Origin: Gammaproteobacteria bacterium UBA7803
Lineage (GTDB): Bacteria > Pseudomonadota > Gammaproteobacteria > Pseudomonadales > Azotimanducaceae
DNA: 64,000 bases
Assembly: GCA_002480525.1 (NCBI GenBank)
Contig: DLCH01000078.1
Span: 113,600-177,599 of the forward strand
Direction: 5' to 3'
Part shown: piece by piece, positions 42,822-50,650 of the stretch
Layout: every line of letters begins with the position of its first letter
Numbering within the stretch: position 1 is the stretch's first letter
Position numbers and translations under genes: made by a program
Notes under the pieces: generated by a model
Seen by the model: only the letters and a program-made list of their open reading frames with translations
Told to the model about the DNA's origin: nothing
The model's database searches: none

Positions 42822-43777
42822 GATGTCACTCCTTCCAGAAACTCCAGGATCAGCCGGTTCACCTCGTCCGGCGCCTCCTGCTGGGTCCAGTGGCCGATGT
42901 CCGGGATGAGGTGATTGATGCGCAGATCGGTGACCCGTTCGGGCATCTTCTGCAGCGCCTCGGCCGCCATCATGATCACGCCGTCGGCGGCGCCGGCGAC
43001 GAACATGGCGGGCTGGCCGATGCTCTCCGGCGCTCCGGCGGTCAGCTCCCAGGTGAGGTTGTGGTTGCGGTAGTAGTTGAGCGGCCCGCGGAAGCCCGAG
43101 CGCTCGAACTCGGCGGTATAGAAATCGAGATCGGCTTCGGTGAGCCAGCCCGGCAGCACCTCGGGGTCGGGCAGCCCGGACAGCAGGTCGTCGTCCGGGC
43201 CTTTCGCCGGCAGGGACGTGAGGTCGGTTCCGCCCGCGCCCATCACCAGGAACTTCCTGAGCGCCGTGCGGATGTCGCGCTCGAACTCGGCCTCGGCGAC
43301 GCCGGGCTCCTGGAAATAGAGCTGGTAGAAGAACTGCCCCTTGAAGATCTCCCGCATCGCGTCCAGCGGCGGCACCGGCGATCTCGGCGTGAACGGCACC
43401 GACAGGGCGCCCACGGCGGTGACCACGTCCGGATGGTGGAGCGCGCAGGCCCAGGCCGTGGGCGCCCCCCAGTCGTGGCCGATGACGATGGCGTGGTCGT
43501 AGCCGAGGGCCGGGATCAGGCCGATGATGTCGTTGACCACCTCGACCTGGTTGTAGGCGTCGATGGCCTCGGGCCGGTCGCTCGAGCCGTAGCCGCGCAT
43601 GTCCGGCGCCACCGCCCGGTAGCCGGCCGCGGCCAGCGGCGCGAACTGGTGCCGCCAGGAGTACCACGACTCCGGAAAGCCGTGCAGCAGCAGCACCAGC
43701 GGGCCCTCGCCCTGCTCGGCGACGTGCAGCTCGATGCCGTTGGTGGCGACCCGGTGCCGCCGGACGTCGGGCATCAT
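42818..43777 (-). CDS. Alpha/beta hydrolase, epoxide hydrolase-like
   Basis: 319 residues with the epoxide-hydrolase pattern: LLLHGFPESWYSWRHQ near residue 30 (oxyanion HGFP), VIGHDWGAPTAWACAL near 98 with Asp as nucleophile, and the catalytic His in IPDIGHWTQQEAPDE near 292. Cap-domain tyrosines that open the epoxide are likely among the Tyr residues at 150-240. The ATG overlaps the amidohydrolase stop and the stop overlaps the FAD enzyme start, so the three are co-translated. An oxidation followed by epoxide opening would fit. Confidence 0.88.
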   Translation of the reverse strand: MMPDVRRHRVATNGIELHVAEQGEGPLVLLLHGFPESWYSWRHQFAPLAAAGYRAVAPDMRGYGSSDRPEAIDAYNQVEVVNDIIGLIPALGYDHAIVIGHDWGAPTAWACALHHPDVVTAVGALSVPFTPRSPVPPLDAMREIFKGQFFYQLYFQEPGVAEAEFERDIRTALRKFLVMGAGGTDLTSLPAKGPDDDLLSGLPDPEVLPGWLTEADLDFYTAEFERSGFRGPLNYYRNHNLTWELTAGAPESIGQPAMFVAGAADGVIMMAAEALQKMPERVTDLRINHLIPDIGHWTQQEAPDEVNRLILEFLEGVTS

Positions 43778-45477
43778 GCCCCGGCCTCTGCGGTTTCGCG
43801 GCCGGGCAGAATGGCGCCGCGGCCCTCGCTGCCGTAGCCGTCCGCCGCGGACCAGGCGACGCTGCCGCCGACCACGACGGTGTCGACGCCGATGGAATCA
43901 CGCACGTAGCGGCTGCCGTCGCCGGGCACGTCGGCCACGTAGTACTCGTCGCCCCGGCCGATGGCGTTCTCGTCGAACACGGCGATGTCGGCGACGTAGC
44001 CCGGCCGCAGCAGACCGCGCTCGGGGATGCCCCAGATCGCGGCGGTGTCGCTGGTGACCTTCTTCACCGCGTCCTCGAGGCTCATGGCCCGGCACTCGCG
44101 CACGAAGCGGCTGAACAGATAGCCGGTGTCGCCGTAGGTGGAGAACGACAGGATGTGGGCGCCGCCGTCGCTGGCGCCGATGTGCACCCGGGGATGATTG
44201 AGCAGCTCGGCGACGCGCTCGTCGTCGTTGTGGCCCATGTTGGCGGCCAGGAAGTGGGCGTCGAGCTCCTCCTCGATGGACAGGTCGATCATCGCCTCCG
44301 CCGGCGTGGTGCCGCGGATTTCGGCGATCTCGCCCAGGGTCTTGCCGACCAGGGGCTGGTTGGCACTCGGACCGTCAGGTCCGACGTTGACCTGACGCAG
44401 CACCAGGATCGCCCACAGCGGATCCATCTGCTTCGCTTCCTCGACCAGCTTGGCGCGCTGCTCGGGGTCCTTGAGCGCGGCCATGATCTCCTCGTGGGTG
44501 CCGAAGCGCAGGATGCTGTACCAGCCGCGCAGGCGGATGAACAGCAGGCTGGGCACGGCCAGGCTGAAGCTGATGTCGATGGGGCGGGTCTGCACCTGGG
44601 GCCAGACCCGGGCGCCCCGGGCGAACTGCTCGTCGACCCGGGCCATCACCCGCTGCACCGCGTCGACGTTGTCGCCGTTGACGAACAGCGGCGAGAACGT
44701 GGTGGGGATGCCGTGGGCCAGGGACAGCTCGGCGAGCTGGTCGATGCGGGCGATGGTCAGGTCGGGGTCGTAGAACTCGGGCACGATCTGCAGCATGCGG
44801 CCGTACTCGCCGAGCACCTCGGCCAGGGCGTTGACCTCGCGCTGATCCGCGTAGCGGCTCGGCACCGGCTGCAGGGTCTCGTCCATGTCGACGAAGCTGG
44901 TGGACAGGCCCAGGGCGCCGGCGTCGAGGCACTGGCGCAGCAGGTCCTGCATGGCGGCGATCTCGTCGTCGTTGGCGGTGCGCTCGGTGGCCGCCTGGTC
45001 CATCACCCACAGGCGCAGCACGCTGTGGCCCACCAGCGGGGCGACGTTGATGGCGAGGCCCTTCCTGATGCGCTCGACGTATTCCTCGAAGGTCTCCCAG
45101 TTCCACTCCACGCCTTCGCGGAACGCCTTGTAGGGCATCTCCTCGATCTGGTTGAACATCCCCACCAGGCGCATGCGGTGCTCGGCCTTCAGCGGCGCCA
45201 GCGACAGCGAGCAGTTGCCGGGGACGATGGTGGTGACGCCGTGGGACAGGGCCGGCTTGGCGTAGCCGTCCCACAGGAGCTGGGCGTCGAAGTGGGTGTG
45301 GGGGTCGATGAAGCCCGGCGCGACCACCTTGCCGGCGGCGTCCACGGTCTGCTTCGCCGGCCCGTCGACGTGGCCGATCTTGGCGATGCGGCCGTCGCGC
45401 ACGGCGACGTCCGCGGTGAAGGCGGGCAGGCCGGAGCCATCGACCACTTTGCCGCGCTTGATGATCAGGTCGTACAT
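43774..45477 (-). CDS. Amidohydrolase of the N-acyl-D-amino-acid deacylase type
   Basis: The ATG at 45477 has GGGAG upstream and removes eight unlikely residues from a longer frame. The 567 residues show the amidohydrolase barrel: APGFIDPHTHFDAQLLWDG near residue 55 (HxH metal site), GNCSLSLAPL near 87, and GASDGGAHILSFSTYGDTGY near 435 with the metal-binding Asp, plus a C-terminal beta-sandwich piece (GLLRPGYVADIAVFDE). Length and motifs fit D-aminoacylase-like enzymes, which hydrolyse amide or related bonds. The real substrate is uncertain. Confidence 0.88.
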   Translation of the reverse strand: MYDLIIKRGKVVDGSGLPAFTADVAVRDGRIAKIGHVDGPAKQTVDAAGKVVAPGFIDPHTHFDAQLLWDGYAKPALSHGVTTIVPGNCSLSLAPLKAEHRMRLVGMFNQIEEMPYKAFREGVEWNWETFEEYVERIRKGLAINVAPLVGHSVLRLWVMDQAATERTANDDEIAAMQDLLRQCLDAGALGLSTSFVDMDETLQPVPSRYADQREVNALAEVLGEYGRMLQIVPEFYDPDLTIARIDQLAELSLAHGIPTTFSPLFVNGDNVDAVQRVMARVDEQFARGARVWPQVQTRPIDISFSLAVPSLLFIRLRGWYSILRFGTHEEIMAALKDPEQRAKLVEEAKQMDPLWAILVLRQVNVGPDGPSANQPLVGKTLGEIAEIRGTTPAEAMIDLSIEEELDAHFLAANMGHNDDERVAELLNHPRVHIGASDGGAHILSFSTYGDTGYLFSRFVRECRAMSLEDAVKKVTSDTAAIWGIPERGLLRPGYVADIAVFDENAIGRGDEYYVADVPGDGSRYVRDSIGVDTVVVGGSVAWSAADGYGSEGRGAILPGRETAEAGA

Positions 45478-45530
45478 GGGGGTTCTCTCCCTGTCGTGCA
45501 TCTGTGTTGTCAGGATCAGGATCTGTCGCC

Positions 45531-45788
45531 TCAGGAGGGCGGCGCCTCCGGGAGAGGCGCGTATCGGTTCCAGGACACGGCGAGGGCGTGCTGCACCTTC
45601 TCCCAGCCGTGTCCGATCAGTTCCTCTGCGGTGCTGCTGCCGCAGGCTTCGAACAGCGCTGCGGCGCCGGTCTCGTCGAGGGTCACGTCCGACAGGCCGC
45701 CGTTGGCGTGACGCAGGGTCACCACCATCTCCGCCACCCCGTCATGGGCGGCGGCGACGCGGACGTGACTGATGACGGCGCCGGCCAT
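45531..45788 (-). CDS. Hypothetical protein, 85 residues
   Basis: Small protein between the LysM-like gene (4-base gap) and the amidohydrolase, on the operon strand. It begins with a strand-rich stretch (VISHVRVAAAHDGVAEMVVT) and continues with helices ending in GHGWEKVQHALAVSWNRY. No signal peptide, membrane span or metal motif is seen. I do not recognise the family; its place in the operon is the only clue. Confidence 0.65.
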   Translation of the reverse strand: MAGAVISHVRVAAAHDGVAEMVVTLRHANGGLSDVTLDETGAAALFEACGSSTAEELIGHGWEKVQHALAVSWNRYAPLPEAPPS

Positions 45789-45792
45789 CTGC

Positions 45793-46053
45793 TCAGGACG
45801 CCTCTGACGCCTTGGCCGACGCCAGCGGCGGCTCGACGAAGATGACGTCGCTCGGCAGGATCGGATTGCCCGCGCGGGCGGAGCCTTCCGGCGCGGCCGG
45901 ACGCATGAAGACGTGCAGGTTCAGGCTCTGCAGGGTCTTCACGGCGTCCTCGGCGGGCAGGTCGGGGAGTTCGCGGGCGGCGATGGACGCCCAGGTGTCT
46001 TCGGCCCGGGGCAGGATGCTGCGGCGCACCCGCCCGAGAGTGGCGGTGGTCAT
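45793..46053 (-). CDS. Small LysM-like protein, 86 residues
   Basis: The ATG at 46053 overlaps the TetR stop as ATGA. After a short basic N-terminus the sequence ILPRAEDTWASIAARELPDL, then TLQSLNLHVF and GNPILPSDVIFVEPP, follows the spacing of a LysM fold (start strand, two helices, final strand) although the core is not a strong match. No signal peptide is present, so a peptidoglycan role is doubtful. It is co-translated with the regulator. Confidence 0.55.
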   Translation of the reverse strand: MTTATLGRVRRSILPRAEDTWASIAARELPDLPAEDAVKTLQSLNLHVFMRPAAPEGSARAGNPILPSDVIFVEPPLASAKASEAS

Positions 46054-46808
46054 GATGAGGCCTCCTGTTCTTTGTGCAGTGTCTTGATCTGGTCCGCGAG
46101 GATCTCGCGGGATTCCTCGTCGAGGGTGCCGTCGCGCAGGCGCTTCGCCAGGGCGGTGCGCCACTGGGACTGGAGCGTGCGCTCGGCTTCGCGGAACCGC
46201 TCGCGGATCTGCGCGCGGCTGGAGTCGGTGGCCACCGCCAGCAGGCTGAGGGCGAGCCCGTACTGGTTGCGGGCTTCCATCTCCTCGAGGGTGAGGGCGC
46301 CCTTCGCCCATTCCAGCACGTTGGCGAGCATGAGCTGGCTGGTGGCGATGGCGAAGGCGTCCGGGTCGATGTCGTCGGCCAGCAGGCCGGCCGCGGTGGC
46401 CTGGCCCAGCAGGCGCTTCCACAGCACGTAGCGGGGCCCGCTGACCATGTGGCGGAACTCCGGGCCGTCGCGGCTGACCGCCGCGATCATGCTGCGGTAG
46501 AAGTCCGGCTCCCGGTTGATGAGCTGGGACACCAGCGCCTGGGATTCGAACAGCACGTCGATGGCGTCCGCTTCCAGCTTCGACAGCGCCTGCTCGTAGC
46601 CGACCAGGTCGGCGTTCAGCACGCCGAGCAGGATGGCCTGCTTGGAGCCGAACAGATTGTATGGCGTGGCGATGCTGACGCCGGCCCGCTCGGCCAGGGT
46701 CCGCATGGAGAAACCCGGGTCGCCGCCCTCGCGCATCAGCGCCCGGGCCGCCCCCAGAATGTCGTCCCGGCGCTGGGACTTGCCGATCTCCCGGGATGAT
46801 TCCGCCAT
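46050..46808 (-). CDS. TetR/AcrR family transcriptional regulator
   Basis: 252 residues with the N-terminal DNA-binding domain: RRDDILGAARALMREGG, then FSMRTLAERAGVSIATPYNL and FGSKQAIL (about residues 33-60). The C-terminal ligand domain is helical and ends in a charged coil. It is the first gene of the minus-strand operon that runs to the cupin at 40888, so it is probably autoregulated and controls the whole set. A sigma-70 promoter with a TGTTATACA palindrome lies just upstream. Confidence 0.93.
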   Translation of the reverse strand: MAESSREIGKSQRRDDILGAARALMREGGDPGFSMRTLAERAGVSIATPYNLFGSKQAILLGVLNADLVGYEQALSKLEADAIDVLFESQALVSQLINREPDFYRSMIAAVSRDGPEFRHMVSGPRYVLWKRLLGQATAAGLLADDIDPDAFAIATSQLMLANVLEWAKGALTLEEMEARNQYGLALSLLAVATDSSRAQIRERFREAERTLQSQWRTALAKRLRDGTLDEESREILADQIKTLHKEQEASS

Positions 46809-46841
46809 CGCCGACCTCGCAGGTGGCTGGAGTTAGAACTT

Positions 46842-46871
46842 GTTATACAGCATGGGTAGAACGCGTTTCAA
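46842..46871 (-). promoter_or_regulatory. Promoter and possible operator of the TetR-headed operon
   Basis: On the minus strand TTGAAA (46866-46871) and TATAAC (46842-46847) are separated by 18 bases, a good sigma-70 promoter 34 bases before the tetR start. The -10 overlaps the 9-base palindrome TGTTATACA (46841-46849), a plausible binding site for the regulator. Confidence 0.55.
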
Positions 46872-46889
46872 GCACTCCGGCCGGCGCGT

Positions 46890-48797
46890 TCAGCCCTCGA
46901 GTTCGGCCCAGCGCTCGTAGGCCTGTTCGAGGTCGGCCTGGAGGTCGGCGAGCTGGCGCAGGGTGGCGGCGACGGTGTCCGGATCTTCCTTGTAGAAACC
47001 GGGATCGGCGGTGCGGGTCTGGAGGGCGGCGAGCTCGGCTTCCAGGGTCTCGATGCGCTCGGGGAGGGCGTCGAGTTCGCGCTGGTCTTTGTAGGAGAGT
47101 TTTTTGGGGCGGGGGGGTGTGTTGTCGCGTGATGCTTCGGGTCGCGGCCGGGAGGCCGCTCCTACACCGGAGGGTGTCGCTGGTTTTCTGGGGGCGGGTT
47201 GCCGGGCGGCGTGCCAATGGGCCCAGTCGGTGTAGCCGCCGACGAAGTCCTCGACCCGGCCGTCGGGGCCGATGGCGAGAATGCTGGTGACGGTGCGGTC
47301 GAGAAAGCTGCGGTCGTGGCTCACCAGCAGCAGGGTGCCGGTGTACTCGGCGATCAGCTCCTCGAGCAGCTCCAGGGTCTCGATGTCGAGGTCGTTGGTG
47401 GGCTCGTCGAGCACCAGCAGGTTGGCGGGACGGGTGAACAGCCGGGCCAGCAGCAGGCGGTTGCGCTCGCCGCCGGACAGGGCGCGCACCGGCGAATTGA
47501 CCCGGGCGGGCGGAAACAGGAAATCGCCCAGGTAGCCGACCACGTGGCGGGAGCGGCCGCCGACGTCGATGCGGTCGGAGCCTTCCGCGACGTTGTCCCG
47601 CACCGAGGCGTCGAGGTCGAGCTGGGCGCGTTCCTGGTCGAAGTAGGCGACCTCCAGGCCGGTGCCGCGGCGGATGGTGCCGCCGGTGGGTTCCAGCTCG
47701 CCTAGCATGAGCTTCAGCAGGGTGCTTTTGCCGCTGCCGTTGGGGCCGATGATGCCGATGCGGTCGCCGCGCAGGATCGTGGTCGAGAAGTCGCGGATCA
47801 CCGGCTCGCCGTCGTAGGCGAAGGCGACCTGCTCGGCCTCCAGCACCAGCTTGCCGGAGCGGTCGGCGGCGGCCAGCGCCATGCTGGCCCGGCCCTGGCG
47901 CTCACGGCGCTCGGCGCGCTCCCGGCGCATCGCTTCCAGCCGCCGCACCCGGCCCTCGTTGCGGGTGCGCCGGGCCTTGATGCCCTGGCGGATCCACGCT
48001 TCCTCCTGGGCGAGGGTCTTGTCGAACTGCCGCGCCGCGTCGCTCTCGGCGTCGAGCATGGCCTGCTTGCGGCGCTGATAGTCGGCGTAGCTGCCGGGAA
48101 ACGAGTTCAGGTGACCACGGTCGAGTTCGACGATGCGGGTGGCCAGCCGGTCGATGAGCGCGCGGTCGTGGGTGATGAACACCACGGTGCCGGGATAGCC
48201 GAGCAGCGCTTCCTCCAGCGAACGGATCGCCTCGATGTCCAGATGGTTGGTGGGCTCGTCCAGCAGCAGCACGTCGGGTTCGCGGACCAGCGCCTGGCCG
48301 AGCATGGCCCGGCGCCGGATGCCGCCGCTGCACTCGGCCATGCGCGCGTCCGCCGGCAGGCCCAGCCGGTCCAGGGTCGCCTCGATGCGCTGGGAACCGT
48401 CCCAGGCGCCGGCGGCTTCCACCTCGGCCTGCAGGCGGCTGAACGCCTTGAGCTCGGCCTCGCCGCCCGCGCCGAGGGCGAGGCTCGCCGCGTGGTAGCG
48501 CGCCAGCAGCCCGGCCTGGTCGCCGAGGCCGGCGGCCACCACCTCGTAGAGGGTCAGTGACTCGGCCTCCGGCACCTCCTGGGCCAGCCGGGCGACGCTG
48601 AGCCCGTCGCGGCGACGCAGGGTGCCGCTGTCCAGGGCGCGCTCGCCGGCCAGCACCGCCAGCAGGGTGGACTTGCCGGCGCCGTTGCGGCCGATCAGGC
48701 ACACCCGTTCCTTCGCCTCCACCGTCAGGTCGGCGTGGTCGAGCAGCGGCACGTGGCCGAACGCCAGACAGGCGTCCTGCAGTTGCATCAGAGACAT
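46890..48797 (-). CDS. uup: ABC-F ATPase Uup
   Basis: Soluble ribosome- and DNA-associated ABC-F protein of 635 residues. The first ATPase domain has GRNGAGKSTLL near residue 38, signature CSGGIRRRAM and VLLLDEPTNHLD near 185; the second has GPNGSGKSTLL near 345, LSGGERNRLLLAR near 432 and LLVLDEPTNDLD near 455. The C-terminal coiled-coil DNA-binding domain (about 565-635) ends with AELEG. The linker before it (residues 545-552) is encoded by a REP element. In E. coli Uup limits transposon excision and helps resolve replication intermediates. ATG at 48797 lies 11 bases after the Nudix gene. Confidence 0.95.
   Translation of the reverse strand: MSLMQLQDACLAFGHVPLLDHADLTVEAKERVCLIGRNGAGKSTLLAVLAGERALDSGTLRRRDGLSVARLAQEVPEAESLTLYEVVAAGLGDQAGLLARYHAASLALGAGGEAELKAFSRLQAEVEAAGAWDGSQRIEATLDRLGLPADARMAECSGGIRRRAMLGQALVREPDVLLLDEPTNHLDIEAIRSLEEALLGYPGTVVFITHDRALIDRLATRIVELDRGHLNSFPGSYADYQRRKQAMLDAESDAARQFDKTLAQEEAWIRQGIKARRTRNEGRVRRLEAMRRERAERRERQGRASMALAAADRSGKLVLEAEQVAFAYDGEPVIRDFSTTILRGDRIGIIGPNGSGKSTLLKLMLGELEPTGGTIRRGTGLEVAYFDQERAQLDLDASVRDNVAEGSDRIDVGGRSRHVVGYLGDFLFPPARVNSPVRALSGGERNRLLLARLFTRPANLLVLDEPTNDLDIETLELLEELIAEYTGTLLLVSHDRSFLDRTVTSILAIGPDGRVEDFVGGYTDWAHWHAARQPAPRKPATPSGVGAASRPRPEASRDNTPPRPKKLSYKDQRELDALPERIETLEAELAALQTRTADPGFYKEDPDTVAATLRQLADLQADLEQAYERWAELEG
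47142..47165. repeat. Single REP unit inside the uup coding sequence
   Basis: The 24 bases are identical to the right-hand REP unit at 25121-25144. Read in the uup frame they encode VGAASRPR in the disordered Pro/Arg-rich linker between the second ATPase domain and the coiled coil. The frame is kept on both sides. Confidence 0.92.
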
Positions 48798-48808
48798 GGT
48801 GACCGTGG

Positions 48809-49534
48809 TCAGTCGTGGTGGACGGTATTCTCGAACACGAAGCCGCCCGGCTGCATCACCAGCCGGTGGCGCTCGCCGTCGGCGTCGGCGTTCCAGTCCG
48901 GGTAGCCGGCGTCGCCTTCCCACATGGCGACGCGGACGCCGTCGCCGCGCTGGGCGATGCGCGTGCGGTAGAAGCGGGTCGGCGTGTCCCGCAGCCGGGC
49001 CAGCAGCGGCTCGATCCGGTCGTGGCGGGACAGGTGGTGCAGCGTCACCCACGTCGGCGGGGCTAGATCGATGGCGCCCTCGGCGTGCTGCGCCAGGGCG
49101 GCGGCCGGCGACAGCCACTGATGATCCTGAATCTCGCCGCCGTCCACCTCCACGGCGTGATCGTCCACCGGCGCGGCGAAGAACCAGGTGGCGAAGCGCT
49201 TCGGCGTGATCGGCGGCGGCGTCCAGTGGGAGAACCAGACGAACTCGTCCGGACGGGCGACGATGCCGGTCTCCTCCCGGGTCTCCCGCACCGCGGCGTT
49301 GCGGGCGGCGGCGTCCGCGTCCCGGTCCGCGGGGTAGTCGTCGTCGTCGATGCGCCCGCCCGGGAACACCCACATGCCGCCGAAGGCGATCTTCGAGGTC
49401 TTGTGCAGCATCAGCACCTCGAGCCCCGGATTCTCCCGCAGCAGCACCACCGTGGCGGCGGGAATGGCGGGATTGTCGGCTTCGGTCTTCTCGCCGCCGT
49501 CCAGGTCGCCGTAGATGTCGTTGCGATGCTTCAT
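48809..49534 (-). CDS. Nudix hydrolase
   Basis: 241 residues. The N-terminal half holds AATVVLLRENPGLEVLMLHK and the Nudix box, here GGRIDDDD followed after an insert by AAVRETREETGI (about residues 58-90), which keeps the REXXEE core but has an insert in front, as in CoA or peroxisomal NUDT19-like pyrophosphatases. The C-terminal part is unmatched. AGGA precedes the ATG and the gene ends 11 bases before uup. Substrate unknown. Confidence 0.86.
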   Translation of the reverse strand: MKHRNDIYGDLDGGEKTEADNPAIPAATVVLLRENPGLEVLMLHKTSKIAFGGMWVFPGGRIDDDDYPADRDADAAARNAAVRETREETGIVARPDEFVWFSHWTPPPITPKRFATWFFAAPVDDHAVEVDGGEIQDHQWLSPAAALAQHAEGAIDLAPPTWVTLHHLSRHDRIEPLLARLRDTPTRFYRTRIAQRGDGVRVAMWEGDAGYPDWNADADGERHRLVMQPGGFVFENTVHHD

Positions 49535-49566
49535 GCCGTGTCCTGGGGTCTCTCGGGTGTGCCGGA

Positions 49567-50538
49567 TTATCCGCGCCGTTCCTTGTGGAGCTGGGCCATC
49601 ATGGCGAACAGCGCCTGGGTGTCGTTGGGGCCGTGGTCGCCGGCGAACTCCTTGTACAGCACCGAGGTGTTGACGGCGATGCGCTCGGCGTCGCCCCAGG
49701 AGTCGTAGTCGGCGAGCGAAATGTCCCGGGCGGCCTCCAGCACCGGCATGCCGGCATCGTAGCGCTTGCGCGCCTCGTCGCGGATATACACCAGATAGTC
49801 GCGCACGGCGCGGACGCCCCGCAGGTCGGTGATGGGGCCGTGGCCGGGCACCACCAGCGCCGGGTCGAGGCCCTCGATGTAGTCGCAGGCGTCGATCCAG
49901 TTCTGCACCGGGCCTGCCCACAGGATGGGATGGCCCTCGATGAACAGGATGTCGCCGGTGTAGACCAGCCGCTCCGACGGCACCCAGGCGAGCACGTCGC
50001 CGGCGGTGTGGGCCGGCCCCACCTGCTGCAGGTGCACGTCCTTGTCGCCGACGCGGATGTCGAACGCGCCCTCGAAGGTGCGGGTGGGCGGCCGCTGCTC
50101 GATGCCCTCGAAGGCGAAGTTGCCGAAGCAGTGCAGGAAGAACTCGCCGACCTCGCCCATCTCCGGCGCGTGCGCCATGAGCTTCGCCATCATCGCCGGG
50201 CTCTCGTGGGCCATTTCCTCGGCGCAGGCCTTCGACGCCACGATCTCGGCGCCGGTGACCAGCTCGTTGCCGTTGCAGTGGTCGCCGTTGGAATGGGTGT
50301 TCACCAGCCAGCCGATCTCGGCCGCGGCGGGCTCGGCCCGCTGCATGGCGCCGAGCATCTCGGCGGTGAGGTACTTGTCGAACAGCGTGTCCACCAGCAG
50401 CGACTCGTCGCCGTCGACGACGAGGCCGGCGTTGGACCAGCCCCAGCCGCCGTCGGGCTGCAGCCAGGCGTAGGCGCCGTTGCCGAGATCGGTGAGCCCG
50501 CGTTTGTACTCGCGGATGCCGAGCGCGGTCGTGGTCAT
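49567..50538 (-). CDS. Metallo-beta-lactamase-fold hydrolase
   Basis: 323 residues starting at ATG 50538 with GGGGAGGAACG upstream. The metal site reads NTHSNGDHCNGN near residue 82, so the second His of the usual HxHxDH is Asn, a variant known in some MBL subfamilies. Other ligands are in VGPAHTAGDVLAWV near 178, VYTGDILFIEGHP near 200 and VVPGHGP near 238. No signal peptide. It lies 32 bases upstream of the Nudix gene and may share its transcript. Confidence 0.86.
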   Translation of the reverse strand: MTTTALGIREYKRGLTDLGNGAYAWLQPDGGWGWSNAGLVVDGDESLLVDTLFDKYLTAEMLGAMQRAEPAAAEIGWLVNTHSNGDHCNGNELVTGAEIVASKACAEEMAHESPAMMAKLMAHAPEMGEVGEFFLHCFGNFAFEGIEQRPPTRTFEGAFDIRVGDKDVHLQQVGPAHTAGDVLAWVPSERLVYTGDILFIEGHPILWAGPVQNWIDACDYIEGLDPALVVPGHGPITDLRGVRAVRDYLVYIRDEARKRYDAGMPVLEAARDISLADYDSWGDAERIAVNTSVLYKEFAGDHGPNDTQALFAMMAQLHKERRG

Positions 50539-50616
50539 GGTCGTTCCTCCCCTCGAACCGGGCTCATCATAACCCCATCGCCGCCCGGGAAAATGCCCGC
50601 CCCCCGGCCGCGCGGC

Positions 50617-50644
50617 TTGTTTTTCCGGAATCTCCCGGTAACTT
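50617..50644 (+). promoter_or_regulatory. Possible promoter for the acyltransferase gene
   Basis: TTGTTT (50617-50622) and TAACTT (50639-50644) are 16 bases apart. The -10 ends 6 bases before the ATG at 50651, so transcription would begin at or next to the start codon and give a leaderless mRNA, in keeping with the lack of a ribosome site. Confidence 0.38.
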
Positions 50645-50650
50645 GCGCAC

